Numbered from the stretch's first letter, positions 32,823 to 40,325 are shown. The stretch: 64,000 nucleotides of DNA from CTSoil-043 sp963821235 (GCA_963821235.1 CAWGCS010000001.1:2046001-2110000); one strand, 5' to 3'. Made by a program: numbers and translations. The notes: generated from the sequence alone by a model not told the origin.

Positions 32823-33820
32823 TGGCCGTCGCCTGGGCGATCGCCGAGCTGGGGTCCGACGGCCTGCCGTCGCGCGTCGCGCTCGAGGCGGCCACGGCGG
32901 CGCGGACGCTCGCGGCTGCGGGAGGATGGACGGCCGCGGGCATCGTGGTCGGCGAGGAGCCCGATGCCGCGGCCGCCGAGCTCGCCAGGTACGTGCCGCG
33001 AGTGCTGGCCGTCCGCCTCTCCGACGCCGGCGCCGGCTCGGCCCGCGCGGCGGCGGAGGCGCTCGCGACCCTCGCCGCGGCGGAGGACCCGGACCTGCTT
33101 CTCCTGGGGGCGACGCCCGAGGGGCGCACGGCCGCCGGCATCCTCGCCGCCCGCCTGGGGCGGGGCGTGCTCGGCAATGCCACCGGGCTCGCCTGGGCCT
33201 CCGGGGAGGACGGGGCGCCGGCCGGGGTCCGGGTGGAGATGAGCGTCCTGGGCGGCCGGGCCGTCACCACGTCGGCCTTTCGCGACGGGCGGGGCATCGT
33301 GACCCTGCGGCCAGGTGCCGTGGCCGCCACGCCCGAGGATGCGGCCGGGGTCGTCGAGCACGTCGCGCCGCCGCCGGTGCCGTCCCCGCCCCCGCCGCCG
33401 GTGCGCCTCGTTGCCCGGGCCGACGCCCGGGCGCGAACGGCCAGCATCGAGGAGGCCGCGATCGTGGTCGCCGGCGGCCGCGGCCTCGGCGGGCCCGATG
33501 GCGTCGTTCTCCTGGCAGAGCTGGCGGACGTCCTCGGCGGCGCCGTGGCCGGGACGAGGGCGGCCGTGGACGCCGGGTGGCTGCCCTACGCGGTCCAGGT
33601 GGGCCAGACGGGCAAGACGATCCGCCCCGACGTCTACGTCGCGCTGGGAGTGTCGGGGGCGATCCAGCACCGGGTCGGCATGCAGGATGCCGCGACGATC
33701 ATCGCCATCAACCGCGATCCCGACGCGCCGCTCGTGGAGCACGCCGACCTGTACGTCGTGGGCGACCTCTTCGCCGTCGTTCCGGCCCTCGTCTCCGCGC
33801 TCCGGGCGCGGACGGCCTGA
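32822..33820 (+). CDS. etfA: Electron transfer flavoprotein alpha subunit
   Basis: 332 aa, ATG overlapping the etfB stop by one base. N-terminal nucleotide-binding-like domain (DLLLLGATPEGRTAAGILAARLG) then the FAD domain: VAGGRGLGGPDGV, GTRAAVDAGWLPYAVQVGQTGKTIRPDVYVALGVSGAIQH in parts, MQDAATIIAINRDPDAPLVEHADLYVVGD. This is the complete FAD-binding set. A Pro-rich linker separates the domains. Works with the upstream membrane Fe-S protein as electron acceptor by inference. Confidence 0.94.
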   Translation: MAVAWAIAELGSDGLPSRVALEAATAARTLAAAGGWTAAGIVVGEEPDAAAAELARYVPRVLAVRLSDAGAGSARAAAEALATLAAAEDPDLLLLGATPEGRTAAGILAARLGRGVLGNATGLAWASGEDGAPAGVRVEMSVLGGRAVTTSAFRDGRGIVTLRPGAVAATPEDAAGVVEHVAPPPVPSPPPPPVRLVARADARARTASIEEAAIVVAGGRGLGGPDGVVLLAELADVLGGAVAGTRAAVDAGWLPYAVQVGQTGKTIRPDVYVALGVSGAIQHRVGMQDAATIIAINRDPDAPLVEHADLYVVGDLFAVVPALVSALRARTA

Positions 33821-33830
33821 CGACCGCGTC

Positions 33831-34388
33831 ATGGGAGAGCTCCTCCTCGCCCTCTCGCTGGTCCTCTTCTTCGCCCTCGTCGCCGCGTTCCTCTACGTCC
33901 TGCGGCGGGCGGCCGGCCTGGTGGCCGCCACCCGCGAGGACGAGGGGTTCCGGGCGGCCTCCGCCGGGCTGACGGACCGGGCGGCGACGCTGATGGGCGA
34001 GACCGCCCAGCGGATCGACCGGGTGCGGCGACGCCAGGACGCGCCGGCTGCCCTCGACGAGGTGCTGCCCGCCACCCTCGACGCGCTGGCGGGGCTGCGC
34101 GCCGAGGTCGACGCCCTCGCCGCCCCGGGGTCCCTGGCGCCCCTCGCCACCCGCCTCGGCGAGGAGCTGGACCGGGCGACGCGAGCCATCGACGTCGTCC
34201 AGCACGGCTGCGCGCTGATGGGGGTGACCGCCGGGCGCCCCCGCGAGATGGAGGGCGAGACCTCGATCAAGCGCGGCTACCTCAACTTCCTCCACGCGCG
34301 GGAGGCGATCTCGACGCTCGGGGTGGACCTGCGCGCCGGCCACCTGGACGCCGCCCGCTGGTTCAGCAGCCGGCCACGCGCCCGCTGA
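33831..34388 (+). CDS. Hypothetical single-pass membrane protein
   Basis: 185 aa, ATG 10 bp after etfA. One N-terminal membrane helix (about residues 4-24), then a long amphipathic, Ala/Arg-rich helical region (about 35-145) that could be coiled coil, with a conserved-looking GYLNFLHAREAISTLGVDLR near the end. No catalytic motif. It may be co-transcribed with etfBA. I do not recognise the family. Confidence 0.7.
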   Translation: MGELLLALSLVLFFALVAAFLYVLRRAAGLVAATREDEGFRAASAGLTDRAATLMGETAQRIDRVRRRQDAPAALDEVLPATLDALAGLRAEVDALAAPGSLAPLATRLGEELDRATRAIDVVQHGCALMGVTAGRPREMEGETSIKRGYLNFLHAREAISTLGVDLRAGHLDAARWFSSRPRAR

Positions 34389-34409
34389 TCCGGGGAGCGC
34401 CCGCGTGGG

Positions 34410-34456
34410 ACACCGTATGTCGTGGTATCTTCGCGCCGTACCACTAGATGTTGTGG
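34410..34456 (+). promoter_or_regulatory. Paired NrdR boxes flanking the nrdR-dcd promoter
   Basis: Box 1, ACACCGTATGTCGTGG (34410-34425), and box 2, CCACTAGATGTTGTGG (34441-34456), match the NrdR-box consensus acaCwAtATaTwgtgt at 11 and 13 of 16 positions by my count. They are exactly 31 bp apart start to start, the three-helical-turn spacing known for NrdR sites. The extended -10 TGG-TATCTT (34422-34430) is at the downstream edge of box 1, so binding would block transcription. nrdR begins at 34479. Confidence 0.72.
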
Positions 34457-34478
34457 TCCCGAGGCGCTGGAGGTCCGG

Positions 34479-34958
34479 ATGCGCTGTCCGACGTGCGACG
34501 AGCGCGATACCCGCGTCATCGACTCGCGCGACCTCGACGAGGCGGCCACCATCCGCCGCCGCCGCGAGTGCGTCGCCTGCGGGGCGCGCTTCACCACCTA
34601 CGAGCGGATCGAGGCGGCCCGCCTCGTCGTCGTGAAGCGCGACGGGCAACGCCAGGAGTTCGACCGGGACAAGCTCGCGGCGGGGATCCGCAAGGCCCTC
34701 ACTCGCCGGCCGGTCCCCGACGGGGCGGCGGAGCGGGCCGCCGACGAGATCGAGGCCGCCCTGCGCTCGGCCGGGACGACGGAGGTCGACTCGTCGCGCA
34801 TCGGCGAGCTGGCGATGGAGCGCCTCCGGGGGCTCGACCAGATCGCCTTCATCCGCTTCGCCAGCGTCTACCAGTCGTTCGAGGACCTGGCGACGCTCAA
34901 GCGGGAGGTCGATTCTCTGTTCGCCGAGCGCGAGCCCGCCGGGCCCCACCGCTCGTGA
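34479..34958 (+). CDS. nrdR: Transcriptional repressor NrdR
   Basis: 159 aa, ATG with GGAGG (34469-34473) 5 nt before. The N-terminal zinc ribbon MRCPTCDERDTRVIDSRD...RRRRECVACGARFTTYE and the ATP-cone domain (VVKRDGQRQEFDRDKLAAGIRKAL in parts, FIRFASVYQSF) are complete. NrdR senses dATP/ATP and represses ribonucleotide reductase genes. No nrd gene is in the window; the downstream partner is dcd, another dNTP-pool gene. The paired boxes upstream indicate autoregulation. Confidence 0.96.
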   Translation: MRCPTCDERDTRVIDSRDLDEAATIRRRRECVACGARFTTYERIEAARLVVVKRDGQRQEFDRDKLAAGIRKALTRRPVPDGAAERAADEIEAALRSAGTTEVDSSRIGELAMERLRGLDQIAFIRFASVYQSFEDLATLKREVDSLFAEREPAGPHRS

Positions 34959-35548
34959 GCGTCCTCGCCGATCGCGACATCCGGGCGGAGCTCGAGGCCG
35001 GGCGGATCCGGATCGCGCCCTACGACCCGGTCGACCTGCAGCCGTCGTCGGTCGATCTCCACCTCGACCGGAGCTTCCGGGTCTTCCGCAACAACCGCTA
35101 CGCCTTCATCGACCCTCGCGAGGCCCAGCCGGACCTGACCGAGCTCCTGGAGATCCGCGACGAGGAGCCCTTCATCCTCCATCCCGGCGAGTTCGTCCTG
35201 GGCCAGACGCTGGAGTGGGTGGAGCTGCCCACCGACCTCGTCGCCCGGCTGGAGGGCAAGAGCAGCCTCGGCCGCCTCGGCCTCCTCATCCATTCCACGG
35301 CCGGCTACGTCGATCCCGGCTGGAAGGGGACCCTCACCCTCGAGCTCAGCAACGTGGCGAACCTGCCGATCGCCCTCTACGCCGGCATGCGGATCGGCCA
35401 GATCAGCTTCTTCCGCATGTCGAGCCCCGTGGAGCGCCCGTATGGCAGCTCCGAGCTGGGCTCGAAGTACCAGGGCCAGCGCCAGCCGACCGCCTCGGCC
35501 TTCCACCGCGACTTCGACGCGCGGCGGAAGCTGCCCGGGCCGCGCTGA
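34955..35548 (+). CDS. dcd: dCTP deaminase
   Basis: 197 aa, GTG in GTGA overlap with nrdR. Converts dCTP to dUTP (or to dUMP in the bifunctional form). SSVDLHLDRSFRVFRN near residue 30, GKSSLGRLGLLIHSTAGYVDPGWKGTLTLELSN in parts, where the Glu of TLELSN is the catalytic base and Arg/Ser of GKSSLGR bind triphosphate, and SKYQGQRQPTAS at the C terminus. The bifunctional and monofunctional forms cannot be separated by eye. Putting dcd under NrdR would link dUTP supply with dNTP level. Confidence 0.94.
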   Translation: MSVLADRDIRAELEAGRIRIAPYDPVDLQPSSVDLHLDRSFRVFRNNRYAFIDPREAQPDLTELLEIRDEEPFILHPGEFVLGQTLEWVELPTDLVARLEGKSSLGRLGLLIHSTAGYVDPGWKGTLTLELSNVANLPIALYAGMRIGQISFFRMSSPVERPYGSSELGSKYQGQRQPTASAFHRDFDARRKLPGPR

Positions 35549-35564
35549 CGCCGCGACGCGGTCG

Positions 35565-36425
35565 ATGGGCCTCAATGACGCCGTCCACTGGTCGGCCGAG
35601 CTGGGCGGCGGCACCCGCGTCGCCCTCGTCCAGGCGGGCACGTTTCGATCCGACGCGGGCGCCATCTTCGGGCCGGCGCCGCGGGTCCTGTGGGGCAAGC
35701 TCGTGGTGGACGAGCTCGACGAGCAGCACCGCCTCCTCCAGGCGCTCAACTGCCTGCTGGTGGAGACGCCGGCCGGGCGGGTCCTCGTGGAGACGGGCAT
35801 CGGCGAGCGCCTCGACGAGCGCGGCCGGGCCTGGCGCGGCCTCGCCGGGGAGCCGATCGTGCCGACGCTGGAGCGGGCCGGCTTCGCCCCGGCCTGCGTC
35901 GACGTGGTGGCGCTGAGCCACCTCCACTACGACCACGCGGGCGGCCTCCTCCGTGCCGGCGGGACGCGCGCCTTCCCCCGCGCGCGGATCGTCGCCCAGC
36001 GGGCGGAGTGGGAGATCGCCCTCTCCGAGAACCCCCGCGTCGCCGCCTCCTACGACCAGCCCGAGCTGCGCCTCGTCCGGGCCTGGGGCGACGAGGGCGC
36101 CGCCGACGGCGAGGTGGAGCTGTTGCCCGGCGTCTCGGCCGTGCCGACCGGCGGCCACACGGCGGGCCACCAGGCGATCCTGGTCCGGGCATCGGGCAGG
36201 ACGCTGGCGTTCTTCGGGGACATCGCGATGCGGCCGTGGTCGGCGAACCCGCGCTGGATCCCGGCCTTCGACGACTTCCCGCTCGACTCGGTGGCCCGCA
36301 AGGCGACCCTCTTCGCCCGGGCGGCCGAGGAGCGCTGGACCGTCGTCCTGTCCCACGAGCTGCGACACCCCGTGGGCCGCCTGGCGGTGGATCGCGACCG
36401 CTTCGCCTGGGAGCCCCTCGCCTAG
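35565..36425 (+). CDS. Metallo-beta-lactamase fold hydrolase
   Basis: 286 aa, ATG 16 bp after dcd. Metal motif SHLHYDHAGG (HxHxDH, about residue 108), later ligands in TGGHTAGHQA (about 196), FFGDIAMRPW (Asp, about 222) and SHELRHPVG near the C terminus. The build (LLVETPAGRVLVETGIG, AQRAEWE) is of the quorum-quenching lactonase/hydrolase group rather than glyoxalase II. Substrate unknown. Confidence 0.85.
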   Translation: MGLNDAVHWSAELGGGTRVALVQAGTFRSDAGAIFGPAPRVLWGKLVVDELDEQHRLLQALNCLLVETPAGRVLVETGIGERLDERGRAWRGLAGEPIVPTLERAGFAPACVDVVALSHLHYDHAGGLLRAGGTRAFPRARIVAQRAEWEIALSENPRVAASYDQPELRLVRAWGDEGAADGEVELLPGVSAVPTGGHTAGHQAILVRASGRTLAFFGDIAMRPWSANPRWIPAFDDFPLDSVARKATLFARAAEERWTVVLSHELRHPVGRLAVDRDRFAWEPLA

Positions 36426-36813
36426 GGAGCGCTGGAAGGAGCCGTGCCGCGCAGCCGGTTCCCGCGCGGTCGATCGCGAGTCCAGGCCCCCGCTCGCCCA
36501 TGGGTCGCCCAGCCGCCCGCCGCTCGTCCCTCCCGCCCGCCGCTCGTCCCTCCCGCCCCAATTCGATCAAATGCTCGCATGGCAGGCCGTATGCTTCCTC
36601 GCGGAGCTCGGAGCCGATCAGATGCACCTCTGGGGACGCACATGAGAGGTTGGAGGGCGGGAGAGGCGCGAGCCAGCCAGCGGCAGCGCGACACAGCAGT
36701 TCGTACGGTTCCGCTGGCGAGCATTTGCCAGGATCGGCGGGTGACCGGAGGCTCCACGCGCGCCCACGCGCGCCAATGCACGCCTGCGCCCGAACCCATC
36801 CGCGCCCACGCCC
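36426..36813. other. Noncoding spacer with a 20-bp tandem repeat
   Basis: 388 bp between the convergent MBL and tlpA genes. It contains two perfect copies of a 20-bp unit, GCCCGCCGCTCGTCCCTCCC (36515-36534 and 36535-36554), and a less GC-rich patch around 36550-36650. Open frames here are Arg/Pro/Ser-rich with no family look. I see no RNA gene. Confidence 0.6.
36515..36554. repeat. Perfect 2 x 20 bp tandem repeat
   Basis: Two adjacent identical 20-bp units in the spacer downstream of the MBL gene; a partial third copy does not follow. Confidence 0.75.
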
Positions 36814-37509
36814 CTACGGGTTGCTGCTCGGCGAGCCTGTCGGCGCGACCAGCCCCACGAGGGCCAGGCTCGCGGCCGCGCTCTCGAGGGTGACCGGCCC
36901 CTGGACGATGGCCCGGATGATGCCGTCGCCGTCGATGAAGTACTGGGTCGGGAGGCCGAAGACGCGGTAGCGGCGGAAGACGTCGCCGGAGAGGTCGGCC
37001 GCCACCGTGTAGGCGAGGCCGTAGGTCTGCGCGTAGCTCCGGACGTCGTCCTCGGTCGCCTCCTGGACGCTGATGCCGACGACTGCCAGGCCCTGCGGCG
37101 CGTACGCGGCGGCGAGGTCGCGGATCGTCGGCGTCTCGGCCTGGCAGGGCGGGCACCAGCTGGCCCAGAAGTTGACCCAGACGGGCCGGCCGCGGAGGTC
37201 GGCGAGGCGCACGGGCTGGCCCGACAGGTCGCGGAGCGGGGCGGGTGACCCGTCCGGGCCGGCGATCTCCAGCTCCGGCGCCCGGTCGCCGACCCGCAGC
37301 CCCTCCTCGGCCGGGCCGATGACGTACTGCGTCGCCCGGGGGTCGGCGGCGGAGGGCGAGGCCGCGGGCCCGACGAGCGGCTGGGTGGCGATCGCGAGGA
37401 CGATCGCGGCGCCCGTCACGACGGCGAGGGCGGCGACCAGCTGGCGGGCGGTGAACGGGCCGACCACCCCGCGGCGCGGCTCCGGGGGATCGTGCTGGGT
37501 CAGGGTCAC
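36814..37509 (-). CDS. TlpA/ResA-like membrane-anchored thiol:disulfide oxidoreductase
   Basis: 231 aa, ATG at 37509. One N-terminal membrane helix (about 22-45, ARQLVAALAVVTGAAIVLAIA in part), then an extracytoplasmic thioredoxin domain with VWVNFWASWCPPCQAE (CxxC about residue 118), GISVQEATEDDV and the cis-Pro loop VFGLPTQYFIDGDG. Reduces disulfides in exported proteins, often apocytochrome c. It is last of the operon Grx-like, ccdA, tlpA; ccdA supplies its electrons. Confidence 0.92.
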   Translation of the reverse strand: MTLTQHDPPEPRRGVVGPFTARQLVAALAVVTGAAIVLAIATQPLVGPAASPSAADPRATQYVIGPAEEGLRVGDRAPELEIAGPDGSPAPLRDLSGQPVRLADLRGRPVWVNFWASWCPPCQAETPTIRDLAAAYAPQGLAVVGISVQEATEDDVRSYAQTYGLAYTVAADLSGDVFRRYRVFGLPTQYFIDGDGIIRAIVQGPVTLESAAASLALVGLVAPTGSPSSNP

Positions 37510-37516
37510 CGGGGCC

Positions 37517-38329
37517 TCAGATGCCGGGCGCCAGGCGGGCGAGCCAGCTCAGCCAGTCCAAGACCATGAAGACGCCGATGACGGCGACGAGGATCCCGCC
37601 CACGAGGCTCACCGCGCGCCCGTGGCGCACGAGGGGGCGCACGAGCGCCGGGGCCCGGTCGTAGATCGCGCCGAGGAGGACGAACGGGACGCCGAGGCCC
37701 AGGGTGTACGCGGCCAGCAGGAGGCCGCCCTGGAGGGTCGTACCGGACGAGGCGGCGACGGTCAGGATGCTGCCCAGGATGATCCCGATGCAGGGGGTCC
37801 ACCCGACGGCGAAGACGACGCCGAGGCCGAAGGAGGCGAGGACGCCTCCACGCCCGCCGACGAGGCGGCCACCGAGGCGCTGGCCGAGGCCGGGGCCGCT
37901 CTCCACGCCCGCGGCCGCGAAGGCCACCGTGCCGGTCCGCTGGGCCATCGCCCCCGCCGCCCCCGCCTCCAGCGGCCGCCAGGTCCGGTCGAGGGCGGGA
38001 ATGGGCAGGAAGCCGGCGAGGTTGAGGCCGAGGACGACGAGGAGCAGGCCACCCACGGTGCGCAGGACGGGCAGGTAGTCGGCCAGCGGTCCGCCGACGA
38101 ACGTGGCGGTGACCCCCAGGAGCGTGAAGACGGCCCCGAAGCCCAGCACGTAGGCGATCGCGTGGCGCACCGCGAGCCAACGCGACGGCGAGCGGTCGCT
38201 GCCGCCCACGACGGCGACGACGGTGAGCTGGCCGAGGTAGGCCGGCACCAGGGGCAGGACGCAGGGCGAGAGGAAGCTGAGGAGGCCGGCCCCGAAGGCC
38301 ACCAAGAGCGTCAGCTCGGACGCGGCCAT
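37517..38329 (-). CDS. ccdA: Cytochrome c biogenesis protein CcdA (DsbD transmembrane domain family)
   Basis: 270 aa; ATG at 38329. Six hydrophobic helices. The two redox cysteines are in LSPCVLPLVPAYLGQL (about residue 22) and GWTPCIGIILGS (about 164), as expected of CcdA, which carries electrons from cytoplasmic thioredoxin across the membrane. A 40-residue Gly/Arg-rich insert follows the third helix (DRTWRPLE...GGRGG). It begins 16 bp after the Grx-like gene and ends 7 bp before tlpA. Confidence 0.92.
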   Translation of the reverse strand: MAASELTLLVAFGAGLLSFLSPCVLPLVPAYLGQLTVVAVVGGSDRSPSRWLAVRHAIAYVLGFGAVFTLLGVTATFVGGPLADYLPVLRTVGGLLLVVLGLNLAGFLPIPALDRTWRPLEAGAAGAMAQRTGTVAFAAAGVESGPGLGQRLGGRLVGGRGGVLASFGLGVVFAVGWTPCIGIILGSILTVAASSGTTLQGGLLLAAYTLGLGVPFVLLGAIYDRAPALVRPLVRHGRAVSLVGGILVAVIGVFMVLDWLSWLARLAPGI

Positions 38330-38345
38330 CAGCGCGCCGCCCGCA

Positions 38346-38651
38346 TCATGGCCCGGGCTCCGCTGGAGAAGCGCCGTACGCCTCGTCGAGGAAGGCCCGG
38401 ATCGGGCCCGGCCGGATCGCCAGGGGCAGGCGGCGGCCGTCGACCTCGAGGACGGGGATCTGCTCGAAGAGGGCGCGTTCGACGGCCGGGTCCTCCGCGA
38501 TCCGGCGGGCGACGAGGCGCGGGATCCGGCGCCCGCCGGCTGCACGCTCCTCGAAGATCGCCGCCAGCAGCGCCTGGGTGTCCTCGCAGAGGTGGCAGCG
38601 ATCCGAGCGCCACAGCACGAGGTCGGGGAGGGGAGTGCCGGGCGCGTCCAT
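38346..38651 (-). CDS. Glutaredoxin-like protein (DUF836 type)
   Basis: 101 aa. WRSDRCHLCEDTQALL (CxxC about residue 19-22) then a thioredoxin-like fold with the cis-Pro in FEQIPVLEVDGRRLP. It is small and cytoplasmic, and probably a thiol-redox partner of CcdA/TlpA. The TACAAT box (minus strand, 38665-38660) ends 8 nt before the ATG, so its mRNA may be leaderless. Confidence 0.85.
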   Translation of the reverse strand: MDAPGTPLPDLVLWRSDRCHLCEDTQALLAAIFEERAAGGRRIPRLVARRIAEDPAVERALFEQIPVLEVDGRRLPLAIRPGPIRAFLDEAYGASPAEPGP

Positions 38652-38659
38652 CGGCGGGG

Positions 38660-38665
38660 ATTGTA
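38660..38665 (-). promoter_or_regulatory. -10 element of the Grx-ccdA-tlpA operon
   Basis: Minus-strand TACAAT, 8 nt before the ATG at 38651; no Shine-Dalgarno lies between. Confidence 0.45.
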
Positions 38666-38734
38666 CGGCGGCCCGCCCGCGGGCCCCTTCCCGGCGGCGT
38701 CCCTCGCCGCACGTGGAGTACGATCGATCCCCGC

Positions 38735-38810
38735 GCCCCCGTAGCTCAGTGGATAGAGCGAGGCCGTCCTAAGGCCTGCGTCGGCGGTTCGAGTCCGTCC
38801 GGGGGCGCCA
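38735..38810 (+). tRNA. tRNA-Arg (anticodon CCT), CCA encoded
   Basis: Acceptor GCCCCCG/CGGGGGC, D stem GCTC/GAGC, anticodon stem AGGCC/GGCCT with loop GTCCTAA (anticodon CCT reads AGG), T stem GGCGG/CCGTC with loop TTCGAGT, discriminator G, CCA at 38808-38810. A TACGAT -10-like box (38719-38724) ends 10 nt upstream. tRNA-Arg(CCU) is a frequent integration site, and the region downstream is looser and partly decayed. Confidence 0.95.
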
Positions 38811-38823
38811 GAATGACTCCACG

Positions 38824-39363
38824 ATGACTGAGCTCAGCCGGTCCGAGCTCCGGGCGGTCACCGGCTTCGCGGTGGCGTGCGCGCGGCCCGCATTGGCGAT
38901 CTTCGAACGTGGACGCCCGGACGATCCGCGCCCACGAGCCGCGATCGACGCTGCGCAGGCGTTCGCGGATGGAGCCGAGCGGACCAAGGCGCTACGTGAC
39001 AACGCCTGGGCGGCACACCGGGCGGCTCAGGAGGCCCGCGAGGCAGGACAGGCTGCGGCGAGCGACGCTGCGCGCGCTGCCGGCAACGCGGTCGGTGCGG
39101 CGTTCCTCCACCCCCTGGCGAAAGCGACGCAGGTCCGGCACATCCTCGGATCGGCCGCTCATGCCGCACGAGCGTTCGAACGCTCCGCCGGAGACGATCC
39201 CACCGTCGGAGCCGACCACATCGCGCAGTCGCGGATCCTCGTGCCTCCCGTCGTGGTGGACGTCCTGAAGCGCTACCCGGCCGCCCCGCGTGGCGGTGGG
39301 AGGGTCGGAGAGCTGATCCGTCAGTTGGACGCGTCGCTCCGGCGATCCCCGACGGTGTGCTGA
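38824..39363 (+). CDS. Imm-5-like domain protein (putative immunity protein)
   Basis: 179 aa, ATG 14 bp after tRNA-Arg. The N-terminal two thirds read VTGFAVACARPALAIFERGRP, DPRPRAAIDAAQAFADG and AWAAHRAAQEAREAG...AARAAGNAVGAAFLHP, the Ala-rich helical pattern of Imm-5-like proteins, often auto-named 'exonuclease SbcC' or 'putative immunity protein'. In polymorphic toxin systems such proteins neutralise a cognate toxin, but no toxin gene is adjacent. Alternatively a housekeeping helical protein. It could be read from the tRNA promoter. Confidence 0.65.
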   Translation: MTELSRSELRAVTGFAVACARPALAIFERGRPDDPRPRAAIDAAQAFADGAERTKALRDNAWAAHRAAQEAREAGQAAASDAARAAGNAVGAAFLHPLAKATQVRHILGSAAHAARAFERSAGDDPTVGADHIAQSRILVPPVVVDVLKRYPAAPRGGGRVGELIRQLDASLRRSPTVC

Positions 39364-39450
39364 TGGGCGAGTGCCGCCCCATCTCCGTGAGCTGACGGCA
39401 GTCGGTGGGGGGCGCGAATCCAGACCAGACGCGTTTGCCCCAGTACGCGT

Positions 39451-39612
39451 GGTGGCTAAGACCAGCGAGCGCTTGCCGGAACCCGAGATCGAGGTGAAGA
39501 CTGTCAGCCGGCGCTTCGGGATCTCGACACTCACGCTCCTGAGGTTGTCCTCGCGGGCGCCGTGCACCCGGACAAGGTCGTGGCCGTCGGCTCGGGTCCT
39601 GCGGGGACGCTC
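39451..39612 (-). pseudogene. Decayed N-terminal fragment of a UvrA-like ABC ATPase
   Basis: Reading the minus strand from about 39612: ADGHDLVRVHGAREDNLRSV, then SVEIPKRRLTVFTSISGSGK and RSLVLAT. This matches the start of UvrA2/drug-resistance UvrA proteins (HD.IRV.GARENNL, IPKRRLTVFTGVSGSGKSSLVFDT), including the Walker A (here GSGKRS instead of GSGKSS). Similarity ends abruptly near 39451, the frame continues with unrelated residues, and nothing of the other ~700 residues is present. It is a relic, not a working gene. Confidence 0.7.
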
Positions 39613-39729
39613 CGTTGTGGTCGGGTGGCGACTGGCGGGGCCGCAACTCGGTCAGGTTTCGAGAAGCCGCCTCCGCGGCGGATGGCTAGCATCCATTGTC
39701 GTCCCGAGCCGATTGAGGAGTACCAAGCC

Positions 39730-40170
39730 ATGGCGCAGAAGAACGCGAGATCCGATGTCTGGACTGCGGAAGAGCGGGCCGCGATGAAGGAGGCCGCCGC
39801 AGAGGCGAAGCGGGCCGCGAAGCGCGGAGCCGACGATGCGGCCGGCGAGGCGGACCTCCTCGCGAAGATCGCCGAGATGCCGGAGCCGGACCGGTCCCTG
39901 GCCGCCCGCATCCACGAGATCGTCAAGGCCGCCGCGCCGGCCCTGGCGTCGAAGACCTGGTACGGGATGCCGGCGTACGCGAAGGACGGCAAGACGATCT
40001 GCTTCTTCCAGGCGGCGTCGAAGTTCAAGGTGCGGTACGCGACCTTCGGGTTCCAGCCGGACGCGCGACTCGATGACGGCGCGATGTGGGCGAACGCGTT
40101 CGCCGTGCTCGAGCTGACGCCGGAGGTGGAGGAGCGGATTGCCGCGCTGGTGAAGAAGGCGGCGAGCTGA
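39730..40170 (+). CDS. DUF1801-type protein (YdhG/iron-chaperone-like fold)
   Basis: 146 aa, ATG with GAGGAG about 10 nt upstream. After a charged helix (TAEERAAMKEAAAEAKRAAKR) the domain reads LLAKIAEMPEPDRSLAARIHEIVKAAAPALASKTWYGMPAYA, FFQAASKFKVRYATFGF and RLDDGAMWANAFAVLELTPEVEERI (in parts), the DUF1801 signature. Function unknown; related to the YdhG group. Convergent with the VOC gene. Confidence 0.82.
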   Translation: MAQKNARSDVWTAEERAAMKEAAAEAKRAAKRGADDAAGEADLLAKIAEMPEPDRSLAARIHEIVKAAAPALASKTWYGMPAYAKDGKTICFFQAASKFKVRYATFGFQPDARLDDGAMWANAFAVLELTPEVEERIAALVKKAAS

Positions 40171-40185
40171 GCACTCCGGTGGACT

Positions 40186-40210
40186 GGCCGGCGGGCCGTT
40201 CCCGCCGGCC
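40186..40210. terminator. Bidirectional terminator between the DUF1801 and VOC genes
   Basis: GGCCGGCGGG-CCGTT-CCCGCCGGCC: perfect 10-bp stem, 5-nt loop, followed by GTCTTCGTCT. Confidence 0.7.
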
Positions 40211-40325
40211 GTCTTCGTCTCGGGCGAGCGTCGGCTGTTGACGCCGATCCCTTCAGCCACCCCCTTCCCCCGCCGACCATCGGTATGTCTCAGGTCCGGC
40301 CTCGCCGCGGGCAGCGGCTCACGTG

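Noticed and set aside
36444..36893. 149-aa plus-strand frame in the spacer after the MBL gene
   Set aside because: Composition is Arg/Ser/Pro-rich, it includes the 20-bp DNA tandem repeat and runs into the opposite strand of tlpA; no start signal.
39371..39787. 138-aa plus-strand frame between the Imm-5-like and DUF1801 genes
   Set aside because: Runs opposite the UvrA relic, is Arg/Ser-rich, and overlaps the better supported DUF1801 start.
38735..40260. Integrated element at tRNA-Arg
   Set aside because: I found no integrase, no transposase and no repeated copy of the tRNA 3' end downstream, so I note only gene turnover and not an island with att sites.
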